This document shows positions 44,801-56,019 of a stretch of DNA of 64,000 nt, piece by piece (positions within the stretch are counted from its first letter, which is position 1; each line of letters begins with the position of its first letter). Origin of the DNA: Karalla daura (Eukaryota; Chordata; Actinopteri; Chaetodontiformes; Leiognathidae); the NCBI GenBank assembly GCA_029224185.1, contig CM055189.1:25851957-25915956 (forward strand), in the 5' to 3' direction. Under the pieces are notes generated by a model, which saw only the letters and a list, made by a program, of their open reading frames with translations, had not been told where the DNA came from and did no database searches. The translations under genes and the position numbers were made by a program.

Positions 44801-45612
44801 TTTCCTGAAGTACTTTAACTGTTACGCTTCTTGATTTGTCTGTGATTGATCACAAATTAATTAACGTTTCATTTCAAATGTTTTGATGACCCATGTATTA
44901 ATTGGGGTGTTTACCTTTTGAAGCTAGCGCATATGCTAGCTTGATATTGATTTTGTTTGTCATATATTTACTTTCAGAGGTCTATATTTGTTATTCTTCA
45001 TGTTTAACATTACTTTCCAATGGTTGTCTTTTGTTTTCGTCCAATGTCTTTTGCTTGATAGTTGGAGCCCAGTTGGCAACAGTGGGCAGAGTTTCTTGTT
45101 AAGTACCTCCTGCTTCCATACCAGCTGATAGCAGAGTTTGCTTGGGACTGGCTTGTTGTGCACTACTGGACATCTCGCTTCGTCATTGTAAACACCATGT
45201 TGCTGTCTGTGCTGGAAGGCTGTGCCCTGTGGCAACTCTGGACTCAAGCCAGAATCAGGTAAATGTAGACCAAACAGCACCCCAAGGACAGATGACCAAA
45301 AATACACACACAAACACCAGTCATGTTAAGTAATTTGATTCATCACCTGCAACAGGACGTCTGTAGAAATTTCTCATGGTATCTGCATACACTAATTTTT
45401 ATTTTTTCACTTTTTTCAGGTCTCTGCCACACAAGATGTGGAACCACTTGTGGAAGATGTTAACTCAGGGGTTTGCCTTTGCCCTCCTATGGCCTTTTGT
45501 CCCGCAGTTTGTGTGTAACTGCCTTTTTTACTGGGCACTCTATTTCAGTCCTATTATTAATATAGATCTGGTGGTCCAGCAGCTGATGCACCCAGAAACA
45601 CGGGCACAATAA
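36486..45612 (+). CDS. BFAR: Bifunctional apoptosis regulator (BFAR), 8 coding exons
   Basis: Coding exons 36486-36766, 37376-37474, 37581-37674, 42132-42304, 42864-43008, 43218-43397, 45062-45258, 45420-45612. All have GT/AG borders and the frame is continuous (453 aa; human about 450). A C3HC4 RING lies at residues 40-79 (Cys40, Cys43, Cys55, His57, Cys60, Cys63, Cys76, Cys79), a membrane segment at about 145-166, a SAM domain at about 182-252, and three hydrophobic segments in the last 120 residues. The family is an ER-resident E3 ubiquitin ligase that restrains apoptosis through Bcl-2 family and death-receptor partners. The ATG at 36486 is the first in the exon and precedes the RING. Intron 3 (4.5 kb) is full of repeats. 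The stop codon lies inside an AATAAA. No lesion seen; expected to be functional. Confidence 0.95.
36787..36846. repeat. TA/TG-rich simple repeat in BFAR intron 1
   Basis: ATATATAC, TGTGTG and (TA)n runs about 20-80 bp after the donor of the first coding exon. No other function is apparent. Confidence 0.8.
38100..38150. repeat. Inverted copy of 41660-41705
   Basis: GGTGAAGAATTTGTACAGTTCATTAACACACAAA resembles the complement of 41660-41700. Two fragments of one repeat family in opposite orientation. Confidence 0.55.
38165..39450. repeat. Long inverted repeat (foldback) in BFAR intron 3
   Basis: Arms of about 200 bp (38165-38400 and 39225-39440) are inverted copies, for example TCAGCTTTACCATCTGCAGA at 38296 against its complement near 39300, and TTTCTAAAAGAAG against CTTCTTTTAGAAA. 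The spacer is about 850 bp with no gene. It could be a MITE-like or foldback element. In BFAR pre-mRNA the arms could pair. Confidence 0.75.
39475..41470 (-). mobile_element. L2-type LINE, truncated, in BFAR intron 3
   Basis: Minus-strand frames give the linker before RT (ELRSTFRAAERKWHITKEPCDLKAYQSFL, 41129-41470) and RT with LLDLSAAFDTVNH and CYVDDTQLHLSF (40777-41148). The thumb and C-terminal region follow: SCLDYFNSLLADLP, LQILQNAAARLIF and LHWLPVAVRIKFRSL (40150-40720). A deletion joins FDTVNHHIL directly to IQGSVLGALLF. The 3' end at 39475-39560 reads, on the minus strand, GCTTTGGATAAAAACATCTG, a typical tail of fish L2 elements. The endonuclease domain is missing, so it is 5'-truncated and inactive. 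Confidence 0.85.
39664..40084. mobile_element. MITE-like insert in the L2 3' region
   Basis: Inverted ends GGCCCCAGTATGCTTCCGCG (39664) and CGTGGAAGCATACTGGAGGC (about 40057-40076). It separates the L2 coding end from its 3' tail. No transposase frame. Target duplication not clear. Confidence 0.55.
41774..41806. repeat. G33 homopolymer in BFAR intron 3
   Basis: Thirty-three consecutive G on the coding strand. Such a run could form quadruplex in DNA or RNA; the assembled length may be unreliable. Confidence 0.9.
43550..44060. repeat. Decayed interspersed repeat in BFAR intron 6
   Basis: Contains TTGGATCATTGTCCTGCTG and AATAACTTGTTGGGCCACC, phrases found in old DNA-transposon copies of vertebrates. 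No frame survives. Family not identified. Confidence 0.4.
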
Positions 45613-45613
45613 A
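45608..45613 (+). terminator. AATAAA overlapping the BFAR stop codon
   Basis: The TAA stop (45610-45612) is embedded in AATAAA. Use as a poly(A) signal would give a 3' UTR of only about 20 nt; a downstream signal may be used instead. Confidence 0.4.
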
Positions 45614-48437
45614 AAGTTGCATGTAGTCACAGCTCATTTAATGCCATACAGTTCACACAAAACGGCCAGAATCCCAGCTGTTTAAGAGAAATGCTAATTT
45701 GCTCACTTGCTATTTGAGGGGAAGGCTTCACCAGATTCTTCCCACAGTCCATAAACATAGATTACGGCCGTTGGAGACTCTAACTTGTACTAAGGTATGA
45801 CAAGCCCCACAGCACCAATGGATGGAAGTGGGCAAGATGATGGAAAAATGGCATTGGTCCTCACTTCCTGTCTCGAATCTCCTGGATAGCTTCGTGGAAC
45901 AAGAGAGGCATTGAGCTGCTTCAAGATAAATACAGCCACCACTTGGGAAATATCTTTAATCTTATTGATCAGGAAAGACCCCAAACAAGTATCAGTCAGT
46001 TGCTTTTCAGGGGGCAACTATGGTCTAGTAGTGGTTAAGTGGAAATTGCTCCCAGGCTGTTGGATCACCTCAAACTTCCCCATTATGGGACAATTAAAAG
46101 AGGCTTTTTTTTTTGTCTTCATAGCATGTTATCCGCTGCCAGTTAAATAAGTGGCTGCTGCTTTGGTTACTTAAGAGTCGTTAAAGTCAATGTCAATCAG
46201 ACGATTATGTGTTCTTGGGTTGTTAGTTGTTTTGGCTTGGACTTCAGTCCTGGTCAGACCTGTGTGAAAATGTGGTCTTGATAATACGGTTATGAAATGG
46301 CAAGATTTTGAAATTGTTATGTGAAAGTCTGTCTTAACAGTGGCTTGAAGGGAAAACATCCTACTATAGACTTGCAACTTACACCAAAATGTTGCTCCAA
46401 TACAGAAGCCAATTTTGTACATCTAAGTATATTTCAAATTATGAAGTCCATGAAAAGAAATTATTAAATTATATTTGCTCAATTGACACCAAACTTGGTT
46501 CAGAGCATCTTCAGGCTGTCCTACAGAAATCAAAATGTACTAAACACTGCAAATTCTTGATAAATACATTTTAAAAAGATTTTGGAGCCATGGTAGGTGA
46601 TTAGAAAATTTTTTATCTCAAACTTAATTTTTTACAGCTATTTTAATTTCGGCTCATGCAAACAAACATCAGTTTTTACACTTACGAGGCCAATAAATCA
46701 TTTAAAGAAAGAAATTACCGCTATGCTGTCTGACGCAATTTGTTTATTTTCAGATTTCTGTCTTCATGACTGAATTTTTGACAGCAGTTTCTGCCTTTAC
46801 ATGCAGGCGCTGCCTTGCATAGTAGCTTAATTTGTGAAGCCAGATGTGACATTCCCATATGCCAGTTAGCTCAGTGAGATAAAGGATGGTTCTTGGTATT
46901 GAGGATTGTAAGGTGGAGCCTTAGCTTGTCCAACATGTCAATATCTTTTTTCAAAAAGGACCAGTCCCATGCCAGATGTCCTCAACTGGAAACATAAGAC
47001 AGCAGTCCTGATGGTGGCACTATAGCCACGGCTCGAAATTTTCAAACTTTGAAAATTCATAGGAAACAACCGTATGTGCTACAATATTGGAACTTTCATT
47101 TTGCTTAAAATTTCCCAGCCCCAATCATTGCTGCCCTGAGGTGTATTGTTATTGGAGACAGGTGGGGCTGAGCCCCACCAGTCTGACCAGAAAAAAAGGG
47201 TACAAACATATTAGGTTACCACTAATCTTCAGTGGTTATTATTTCTATAATTTACTATCAATCTTAATTTTGTGTTACAATTTTATTTGTTTGCATGCAC
47301 ATGTGTAATACCTGCTTGAGTGTTGGGGCCCCACCATTTATATTTTGCATGTAAAAAGGCTACTGGACATGCCATGATGTTTTCCAACTATTTGGATTTC
47401 TGCCGGTTTCAGATTTTATTTACTATTTTTTATTTACTATTATATTTCCTTGCTCATTTTTAAGTGTGTACACAAACAATTTGTATTTGTATACATTATC
47501 AAGTAATTGTTGGGTGCAGCTAATCAAAGACCCTTTTATTTTTTTACAACATTGGCACTTTAACACTGTGATTTTGTTCCTCAATGATCTCCAATGACAA
47601 AAATTAAAGATTATGTCATCCTGTTGTGTTTATCATTTTTAATGACTTAGTAATCATTTGACACTCAAAGAAGGATCCTCCCACTTCAAATGGGCAAAAT
47701 TCGGTGTAGCAATGATATATTAAAAGATTAAATGAATGAAAATTAATCAAGACAACATGTATACAACATAGAATTTTTTTTAAAAAAAAGTGTGAATTCC
47801 GTGTAGGAACGGTGACCAAATGCTATCAACTTTGAGCCAATGAATGTTGCCATTAAATGTGGAATATGAGCTGTAACATTGCCATCCAGTGTCTTAAGAT
47901 CATACTTGCAACAACAAAAGTAATTCCAGCAGTCAGCTGCCGGGTTCATTGCTGAGACTGTCAAGGGACGAACCTGCACTATGTCAAATGATTTACGAAA
48001 GACTGATGTTAATAATGTTTTTTTTCTACAGGAGCACTCAAACACGAAGGCGCACAATACGTAACTCTGGGGCCTGTCTGCTCTTCCGGTTTGCGCTCGT
48101 GAAACAAAATAATTGGCTATAATTTTCCCGGTTCGGCTGGTGATTGGCTGTTCATGAAAGGGGACGGGAAAATGCGCCATCTTTGCCGTTACGGATTTCC
48201 CCATTCAAAACGGTCTGAGTGCTCTGTCTCCACAATAAACAACGTCTCTGCTGAGCGAGTAACGGGTGAACGAATGTCCTCTAGTGGCTAGCAATTATCA
48301 TTGCAAAAACGACTGTCGCCTGAACAATGTAGGGACTGTCACAAAATTTCATAACGCCCAACTCTCGAAATGACGACAGACATGTTACAGACAATATTTG
48401 TGAGTTTAAGGCTATTAATTGCATTAACAGATGTGAG
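45614..48437. other. Intergenic, BFAR to TXNDC11; no gene seen
   Basis: AT-rich sequence that probably includes the BFAR 3' UTR. A few short open frames lack family motifs or splice context. CCAAT-like ATTGGC motifs near 48113 and 48145 and a rise in GC after 48050 may belong to the TXNDC11 promoter region. Confidence 0.5.
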
Positions 48438-48439
48438 TC

Positions 48440-48737
48440 CGTCTTCTCTGTAAATGTGTCAAGTTTTTATCATATTTTGGCTTAGGTCACCGTGGCCATG
48501 TTAAATGCACCACCTGTTCTTAAACCGCGGACGACACTTTGACGTGTGTCCCTAACATTGTAGCGGAAGTGAAAAGTCTACGTGGGGAAGAAGGGTTGGT
48601 CTGACCACGTTTGAAGACGGTACACAGATGACAATCCAATCCAGTTTAGCCGAGTCCGCTCGAGTCATTCTCCCTCCCCGCCCGTGTTAGGAAGATGCAC
48701 GCGTATAAATGGGACTGAGAGCCGCCGACAGCCTGTA
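48440..48737 (+). promoter_or_regulatory. TXNDC11: Probable TXNDC11 promoter and 5' UTR
   Basis: GC-richer sequence directly upstream of the first coding exon. No TATA box at a convincing distance. The CG content rises toward 48660-48740, as in CpG-type promoters. Start site not determinable. Confidence 0.4.
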
Positions 48738-49263
48738 ATGCTGCGCCGGGTGCGGCTCTCTGTCCGGCAGGTGCTGTTTCTGATGGCCCGGAGACCGGCT
48801 CTTGTCTGCGGGGCTGTAGTGCTCGGTGTCCTGCTCGTACTGGCTGTTAAATTCACATGCAGGTAAAACAACATGCATCAGCCTCTGCTTATCGTCTCAC
48901 ACCCAGTGTTTGTTTCTGTACATGCCACCCCCTCCATGTCACGATTTGACGGATTGATTTCCATGCTAGAAGAGCTGCATTTTGTGGCGTTATTAGTTGG
49001 ACAAGGGGAAACTCATAGTAATGATGATGATGATGATAACAGTGAAGCGTCATCATGCTTAGCTGTATGACTGGATTAAGCAACGCCTAAACTCCTTAAA
49101 ACACGTTTGCAAAGGTCGGCGTGCGTCTGTCACTCGTAAATGTAAATATCAGGTAAACGTAAATGTCAGTTTCAGTGTCTTCTTCTTTTGTGAATAATAA
49201 CGTCAACAGCACAGCCATATTGCATGAGTTATTTTTGCCTTACCTTTAAAATGTGGCAAAGTT

Positions 49264-49337
<74 letters not shown>

Positions 49338-52300
49338 TCTATCATATGTGTATGTTCGTATATGCGTTTATGTGTATATGTATTTTCAACTTACATGAGG
49401 TCCCATAACAACACTGGGAAATACCCAGTATGAGAAATGAAAACTCAGATGTATCCCACTCATTCCAGCAGTGGACATAAATCCTTTGACAGCTTTGACA
49501 GGAGTGGTTAGAAAATATTTTTATGCCACACACTTCAACTTTAGTATGCGATTTGATTTTCTCTGAAATCCTTCCCACAGCCGTGCTAAGAATGTGGTGG
49601 CAGCAGCTCGGCCTCCCGTGCGGTTCTTCTCATCTGAGGCCCCAGTAGTGGACCTGTACATGGGTCAACTAGACCAGGTGAGCTTCAGAGAACTGCAGAC
49701 CCGACGCAAAACATTTCTGTGTGATATTTTATAAACGTGTGTGGCCCGTGTTTTTTTTGGCAACTGTCACTCTGCAGGTGGAGCGTCTCAGGAGTGTTGC
49801 GGAGGTATCGCTCATCTTCTTTTATGCTCCATGGTGTGCCCACTCCGTGGCCGCCCGGCAGGAAGTGCAGCTGGTTGCTATGAAACTGGCTAGACAGGTA
49901 CGGAGCACCTGAGGACAAAAATGCCTCCTTTATTCAGAGCATGGCACAAGCATAGTGCAGTGTTGCTCGGCTCGGCTTGGTACGGCGGCTTTGCTGCAGG
50001 AGCAACTGAAAGCATTGTAGCACAACAAACTGTTACTTTGGTGCTGGACATTCGTGGTTTTAGTGCTGTAGTGGAACTAGGGATGGGTACCTTTTCACAT
50101 TTCAACTGGTACCAATACTCAGTACCTGGGAGTTGGTACCAGTATGCAACATTACCCATCTTAAGTACCCAGACCCAGTGGAGTTCGGGTTATTCGGCTT
50201 ACTTTTATAGCAAGATGATTTCAACCCCCCAAATTTTCCAATGGAAAACCCGTCTGCCCACCATGCAGTCTGTCACCCCACAATAATCTACTTTCATATG
50301 TGGCATATTGTTGTTGCTGTCACACGAAGTGCATTCCTTTGCAACCTTGAGAATTGGCTCTCCAGAACCTCTGGTTGGTTCCAGTAAAAGTGCTGAGTTC
50401 GGTACCCATCCCCGCTAGCAACATGTGAAAACTACATATTAGCATTTGCTTGGTTCGTCAGATGTACACAGACACTGCTCACTTGATGACTTTCAGGCAG
50501 AGCTGAAAGAGAACTGATGACTGACTAGCTAGGTGGCTAACCAACAGGATGAGTGGCATTAAATGTTGCTTCTCTTGATGTTTTATGAGAACAGTGTCAA
50601 AGAAACACCAAAATAAGTCAAAAACTGTTGGCCTCCTACCTGTTCCTCACCTGTTGGACTTACTCAGGCCGTTGTGCTGCTTAATAGTCACGTACTTGCT
50701 CACAGAAAGAAAAACATGCTACGTGGCTGGCATTTAGAAATGCTAGGCTTGTTTTTGTCCGGCTGCACTCTCTTAGTATTGAAACTCGGATCAATCAGTG
50801 GCCGGGAGCCTGCTGGCGTCACATATTAGTGCCAGTTTGGCTGCTTTGTTACCTCGGCCTAGTAGGCAGTATCCCAAGTGGAAAAGCAAAACCACGGTAC
50901 CGTACCAGTAGGGCTAGGGTCAATGTGCTGATTCTGAACCTAACTCTCTTTGCCCGCCTGCCCCACCCACCCAAACACACAGGTGCAGTTTGTGGCTGTT
51001 AACTGTTGGTGGATTCAGGGAAAGTGTCGGAGGCAGACTCGCTTCTACCAGTATCCGATCATCCATTTATTTTACAGACGGTAAGTTAGACAATGTCCTT
51101 TGTTTAAATCCTGAATAATGGATGCGTGAAAACATGACTTTTCTTAGTTGATTCATTTAGCTGATTTCATTAGATCTGGCAAAATCTGTGCAGGCCCTCT
51201 TTGTGTTTTAGTTGTGGTGTTTTATGCTTTTTGCCTATTTTTCCCCATGTTTGCATGGGCATTGTCAGTATGCTCGTAAACATAACATCTACAGTACAAT
51301 CCACAGAGCAATGAAATTTAAATTGATTTTAACCTCATGAGCACGATGAAAAGTTGGCTCGAACCAAAGCATTGCTAACAGCGTTACTGACAATGAGACA
51401 GACGTTCATGTAAACTACAGGTTGACAGAGGTAAGCAACTACAAGATGGTATTTCTCATTTTCTTTGTGCTTTTGTATTGCAGGTTTGGCCCTATTGAAT
51501 ACAAGGGTCCAGTTGTTGCTCCATATATGGAAAGTTTCATACTCAGGGTCATCACACCACTCACTTACCTTCCATCAAGAGCCAAATTGGAAGAGTTCCT
51601 CTCCTATCATGAGGTATTGTTTGTGGTAAGGCTGACGAATAGAGACAGGGACAGAGGCAGACACATTATGCAGCTAATTTAAGGTCACTCCAAGGGAAGA
51701 GCTGAGCTTAATACTATCGTCTTCATACCTGTCTTCTTTGAATACAAATTTTCCTTCCTGTACTAAATCTAATACATCTCCTCTATATTCCCCTGCACAT
51801 CTCTAGCCTCGAGTGGTGGGTTTCTTCCAGTTTAACTCCTCTCCTCAACCTCCAGGATACATCACATACCTGTCCTCTGCCCTGCAGGCACTGAAAAGGG
51901 GTAAGAAGACGAATCAAATTGAATCATAAGTCAACTTGTCTTTGCTAACTTCCGAAAGTGGAGCACTTCATTGTGCAAGTGGTCCATACGGTAGCCGGGT
52001 CAGACACTCCTCCTCGCATGCCAAGATGGTGCATTCAGGTACCGAAATGTGGTACCGAACTGTACTGGACTGTTGTGAATCGATACTTAAGTACTTAAAT
52101 GGGAATTCAGTCGGTACCGATACTAGTAGAGTGCAGTGCCGATTTCTGCCGATCACTATATCAAATGCATTGTAATTTCAGCCATAAATCGCACTCATTT
52201 TTTCCTGGTCTAGATTTCCGTGGTGTTGTACGTTTTGGGGTTGTGACCAACAAACATGTGGCTGAGGCCATTTCACTAGACGAAGATGAAACCATTTACC

Positions 52301-54706
52301 TTTACAGAAGATTTAACACCTCCTTGGTAAGCAAAGACATCAGATTGGGAAGCAGTCTGTAACTGTCGGGATGCCAAAGAGGGCATTGCATCGACCTCGC
52401 ACGTTCTGTTCTCTCTTTTTAGATATTTCCCAGACACAAACACAACTTCACTTCCGAGGCCATTTGTAGCTGGGTGTTTGAGCACCACGAGACCATCCTG
52501 CATTGGCTGCAGCCTCCAGGAACAAAGTCCCACCTCCTCCAACATGAGCTCACCAAAGGCCCAGCGTTGCTGCTTTTCCTGCCACACAACCCGCTCGGGG
52601 CCAGCATCAGTCCGGTGCTTCAGCAGGTGAGCTGCGATGGAGGAGGTCACATGCAGACATGGCTGAAATGAGTGGCAGTGTAAAGTTAAAAATATCCAGA
52701 TTCGCAGACTCCTTTGTACAGTCAAATAAGAATAATAATTCCGGTAATCTTGTAACTTTTTTTTTTCCCCCCATACTGTCAGGTGGCAGACATTGCCGTG
52801 CGCTATCAGTCCTGTGAAAACAGCAACCACTCCAGCTTGGACAAAAGTTTCCCCTCGCACACGTGGTGCTGCCAGTCAGTCCTCCTCCCGGGGCACAGTA
52901 CGGATGTGTGCGAGGTGTGCCTCCGATTGTCACGCTCCGTCCCGGCCGACCGCCAAGTGACCTGCCTGTTCCCTTCCGCGGCTCAGGGAGGAAACGTGCT
53001 GCAGTTGCGTCTCAGAGACTGCTGCCTGCACCAGGGACCCCTCCCTGTGTCCGCAAAAACAACCACCTCGGCGGGCTGCAGTAACTTCGTGAGCAGCTAC
53101 AGTCCATTTAGTCAATACCGTGCCTGCTGTAGAAAATTAGAGCCTCGGCTCAATGAATCGCAAGCCACAGAGGAGCCAGACGTACCGGGAGGTCCCCTGC
53201 AATCCACTTCCTCGTCTCTTCCTCCATCCTCTCACCGGCAGCCGAGAAGAGATGGCATCACTGGGCTCAGATGCCAGACCAACAGGACGCTCAGGTTTTA
53301 CGTGCTGGATGTTGCTCTCAACTGGCCCCTGGCCATGAGGCTCGGCGCGTCGGGCAACGGAAGTGCTTTGCCTCACCGGGGGTCCTCGGCCCAAAGAGAT
53401 GAGAGTGATGATGGGTCATTTGCAGCTATTGTGAGCCTGAAGGACGAGGTTCATTATGTTCTGCAGCGCAGCCCAGCAGCCACCCTGGCAGAGTCTCTTG
53501 GTAAGACCAGGGGAGCGTCCCACTCTTAGCACATGTCGATTTTGTTATTAAATTACAAAGACAATATAAAGTAATCACTATGTTAGTTCAAGGTAAGTTT
53601 ATACCCCTAAATGATCCTAAATCCTCAGACTGAAGCATTAGTCACTGCTTTATGATGATGCCCATTTTCCATGTGCAGCACCTGTTAGACCTCACAGCTC
53701 TTTTGGACTAGGCACTTGGTTTGGAGGGACTCATGGTAAACAGTAAATAGACTGATCCTTGTGTAGCTCTTTTCTGGTCTTGATGGTCAAGCTTCACTTA
53801 ACAGACACAGTCACAAGACACATTCACCCATTCGCATCCATTCATACACTGGTGGCAGAGGCTAGCCAGCACAATCCGTCTGCTTTAACAAAGAGTTTTA
53901 ACCATTCACACACTTTCACACACGCACTGGGCTGGGATCAACCCTCCTACCTTCACTCCATATGAGCCACAGTTAACTAAGCAAATAGACGGCATAAGAC
54001 CAGGAATTAAATGTAACTGCCCGGCTATTCATGCAAGGTCAAGGATCAAATGAGAACATAAAGCTACAATATATGGCAATATAGCAACCACGTCACACAC
54101 AAGTAAATAATAGTAGTCCTTTGGGTAAGGTAGACAATTCAAAAACATACACTGTAGGTCAGTAAAGGTTTCACTCCTACCAGTATCCCAGTAAAACAAA
54201 ACGGAGCATCCGTAGATAAACAAAGGTGATGTTTTCTGTGGCCAGCTCACCATAAAGTGATCACTTGTCTGATCTTTGACACATGTGCTCCACTATAAAT
54301 TGTAATAGTATGATGGTGTGAAAGGGTTAAGGTCAAAATGCTCGGCCATTCCATGAAAGGAGGCTTTCTAATGTCATTTTTTTCACGATATCGGGGTTAT
54401 AGTGCCTATTTTTTGCATTATACTGAATGTGTTCTTTTTTTTTGTTGTTTATTTAAAGAGGCCTTCATCAGGAACTTCAGTGCTCCGTACAGTGTCCTGC
54501 AGAGACACCTGGTAGGAGAGGAAAAGAGGGAAGGAGACGAGGGGCAGACGAGACACACAGACAAACACCAGCACTCACCAGATCTGCCCCTGATAGCAGA
54601 GCTGACCACGTCGTCCTTCCTGCCCTCTGTCATGGACCTCCAAAAGGTGAGGATGGAGGCGTATTGCACATCACAAGATATTTTAACGACGTCTTCTAAG
54701 CGTATT

Positions 54707-54747
<41 letters not shown>

Positions 54748-56019
54748 CCTTCTGTAGGATGTGCTGCTCTTCTACTACACCCAGTGGTGTGGCTTCTGCT
54801 CCGTTCTCAACCACATCATAATCCAGCTGGCCAGACTTCTGCAGGGAAACAGCACCATCACAGTGGCCAGGTACAGTCTGCTTGCGCGTGCCGGTGTGCG
54901 TTCCGTTTCGATGATCGACACTGTTGCCATGGTAGGACTGTGTCTGCTGGGAGGATTTCTCGTTGAACTAGGCTTTTATGCCACTGCAAAACTCCCCTCA
55001 GTAAATGCGTCATGAATATCCTCCGTATCAACTCCATTACGGCCTGTTTTTGTCTCTGCAGGGTGAACGTTGCACGTAATGACCTTCCCTGGGAGTTCAT
55101 GGTGGATCATGTTCCTTCGCTTCTTCTCTTTCCCAAATACAGGCAGGTGCAAGGCACACAAACAAATTGTACTTGTTTACATTGTGCCTACTTTGGGCTG
55201 GGCAGTTTCCAGAGCTGTCGGGATTTTATAGAAGGGTACATCAATCTTGAATTAGAATGTCTAAATGTATCTATAAATCTGTACTCTTCAGATTTCAAAC
55301 TGGACATCAAGGGCCGTCAAGGGCACTCTCTCCTGCCATTTTAGACATGCAGCACTCAATACAAGTTCAGCACACAAAGTGTTCAATAAAAGCTTGTTCT
55401 GTGCTCGCAACTAAATGTTGAACCCGTCCTCGCATTATGAAAATGTGCAACACCTTCGGTCTGATTTTCACTCTTGTTTCGCTGCTCCTTCTCAAGGAAA
55501 CACTACAGCGTGAAGTTCCCCGACGACCTGCCCATCACGCTACCCAACCTGCTCCGCTTCGTCCTGCGGTACACTGGCTCTGTGCAGTACGCCGACAAGC
55601 GGCTGACTGCTTCTGGCCGGCCCGACGGTCCAGGCGCCGTCTTCCAGGCCGAGCTCCTGGCTCTGCAGCGCAAGGTTCACGCGCTGCGCCACGCCCGCCA
55701 ACGCCTCTCCCAGAAGCTGGCGCAGCTGTGGCGCGACAATCGCCGGCTGACGCTTCACACGCGCAGCCTGGAGGCCCGGAACGCGGAGCTGCGGCGGGAG
55801 AGGGAGAGCTTGGAGGAGCAGCACCGGGAGAAGAGCCGGCAGCTCGGGGAGGCGGTGAGACGGCTGCAGGCACTCTTGGACACCTCTGAAAACCTGCTGA
55901 ACGAGAACACGATGCTCAGAGTTCTGCTGAGGGCTCTGAGGGATAGGACGGAGGCGAGGGAGCAGCTGGAGGTTGAGGGAAAAGGGGCCGAAAAGAGAAG
56001 AAGCCACATGGCCTCCTGA
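48738..56019 (+). CDS. TXNDC11: Thioredoxin domain-containing protein 11, 13 coding exons
   Basis: Coding exons 48738-48862, 49581-49677, 49778-49897, 50983-51080, 51484-51613, 51807-51900, 52214-52326, 52423-52626, 52783-53500, 54459-54646, 54758-54870, 55062-55142, 55497-56019 (867 aa, frame continuous). A membrane anchor at about 20-39 precedes two thioredoxin-like domains. The first has WCAHS (Cys94, Ser97), lacking the second Cys. The second has WCGFC (Cys640, Cys643). The C-terminus (about 715-850) is a long Arg/Glu/Leu-rich coiled coil. In mammals this ER protein binds dual-oxidase maturation partners and is linked to ER-associated degradation. The N-terminus is shorter than in mammals. 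Intron 12 uses a GC donor. Intron 10 has (TG)18 beside its acceptor. No lesions. Confidence 0.95.
49266..49336. repeat. (TG)n microsatellite in TXNDC11 intron 1
   Basis: About 35 uninterrupted TG repeats. Confidence 0.95.
50074..50418. mobile_element. MITE in TXNDC11 intron 3
   Basis: Inverted ends CTAGGGATGGGTACC (from 50078) and GGTACCCATCCCCGCTAG (to about 50417), with several GGTACC-type pairs inside. No coding capacity. Related GGTACC-rich sequence is at 50885-50935 and at 52035-52135 in intron 6, so the family occurs more than once here. Superfamily not determined. Confidence 0.65.
51950..52170. repeat. GGTACC-rich repeat fragment in TXNDC11 intron 6
   Basis: Contains GGTACCGAAATGTGGTACCG and TCGGTACCGATACTAG, resembling the MITE in intron 3 but more diverged. 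Confidence 0.5.
54709..54744. repeat. (TG)18 beside the TXNDC11 exon 11 acceptor
   Basis: The repeat ends 13 nt before the exon 11 start at 54758 and takes the place of a normal polypyrimidine tract; only CGCCCTTCTGTAG separates it from the exon. Confidence 0.95.

Noticed and set aside
47743..48204. Minus-strand 153-codon frame upstream of TXNDC11
   Set aside because: No recognised motif and no supporting splice or promoter context. Likely chance in the promoter region.
55437..55889. Alternative frame of 150 codons over the last TXNDC11 exon
   Set aside because: It is the shadow of a GC-rich coiled-coil exon; the TXNDC11 frame is continuous with upstream exons.
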